Positions 63,833 to 64,000 of a stretch of 64,000 bases of DNA are shown piece by piece. Numbering within the stretch: position 1 is the stretch's first letter; the number at the start of each line of letters is the position of its first letter. Origin of the DNA: Vesta saturnalis (Eukaryota; Arthropoda; Insecta; Coleoptera; Lampyridae); the NCBI GenBank assembly GCA_036346205.1, contig JARFJB010002087.1, forward strand, positions 10,327,001 through 10,391,000. Direction: 5' to 3'. The translations under genes were made by a program, and so were the position numbers. The notes beneath the pieces are model-generated. The model saw only the letters and a program-made list of their open reading frames with translations. It was not told the origin of the DNA and did no database searches.

Positions 63833-64000
63833 CTTGTGCAAATCTTGAATAGTGACAACTCGTTAATTACTATTCCATAATGGTTTCAAAAATTGATCAA
63901 AAACATTGCAAGCTTTTTTTTATTGAGGTATGTTTTAGATTTAAAGCTATGAGTAAATGATAAGTAACTTACTGAGTAAGCAAGCATGTGCAAAATATGT
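63833..64000. other. Flank beyond the hAT element
   Basis: No feature recognised. TTTAAAGCTATGAGTA at 63939-63954 repeats a 16-mer at 63467-63482. Confidence 0.3.

Noticed and set aside
1..64000. CRISPR arrays, bacterial operons, tRNA or rRNA genes
   Set aside because: No spaced direct-repeat array, no ribosome-binding-site-led gene clusters, and the only tRNA-like sequences are SINE heads. The region is eukaryotic.

Overview
This looks like a stretch of an insect nuclear chromosome. It is AT-rich and carries two recognisable host genes with insect-like protein sequence. Almost everything else is degraded transposable elements (TEs), and nothing in it looks bacterial or viral. The short introns (50, 52 and 49 bp) and the TE mix (mariner-like elements with a DUF4817-type N-terminal helix-turn-helix, Penelope-like elements, jockey- and RTE-like LINEs, Ty3/gypsy, PIF/Harbinger, hAT) fit a holometabolous insect such as a beetle, but the species cannot be fixed from sequence alone.

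Host genes. On the + strand, five exons (2808-3404, 3455-3672, 3725-3917, 3967-4240, 17504-17577) encode the C-terminal 451 residues of an FHOD-family formin (Fhos), ending at 17577. The last intron is 13.26 kb, is packed with TEs, and splits the basic C-terminal tail. On the - strand, 44886-45068 is the last exon of an FKBP14-like ER peptidyl-prolyl isomerase (EF-hand, then HDEL). No upstream exon is visible in the remaining 19 kb to the right.

Layout. 1-1053: right part of a DUF4817 mariner-like element inserted in a Penelope-like element (PLE-A, to about 1905), which also holds a 199-bp MITE. 2808-17577: Fhos, whose last intron holds a palindromic PLE-B (5317-8223), an IS630/Tc1-type element with 33-bp inverted repeats (8346-10647), two decayed mariner-like copies, a tandem repeat and an integrase remnant. 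18600-22320: two LINE remnants and a MITE inside a (TA)n tail. 23515-25240: minus-strand gypsy pol and a mariner remnant. 25600-31520: an unclassified interspersed repeat (rep-A), a CA/CG microsatellite, two tRNA-derived SINEs and a transposase remnant. 33718-43903: a gypsy element with both LTRs. A jockey-like LINE is inserted in its pol region and a PIF/Harbinger element in its 3' LTR, and the Harbinger element holds another LINE. 44886-45068: FKBP14 exon. 45255-52040: mariner, PLE-C and pogo/Tigger remnants. 52307-53316: a second PLE-A copy. From about 53392 to the end: a hAT element broken by three long-terminal-inverted-repeat DUF4817 transposons and a fourth short insertion.

No TE open reading frame examined is intact, so the region is a graveyard. 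Several insertions can nevertheless be ordered exactly, because target-site duplications and even unfilled sites survive within the window. The most interesting functional signal is a pair of hammerhead-ribozyme-like motifs in the 3' regions of two different Penelope-like elements. Both have a self-complementary ANNU in place of a normal stem III.
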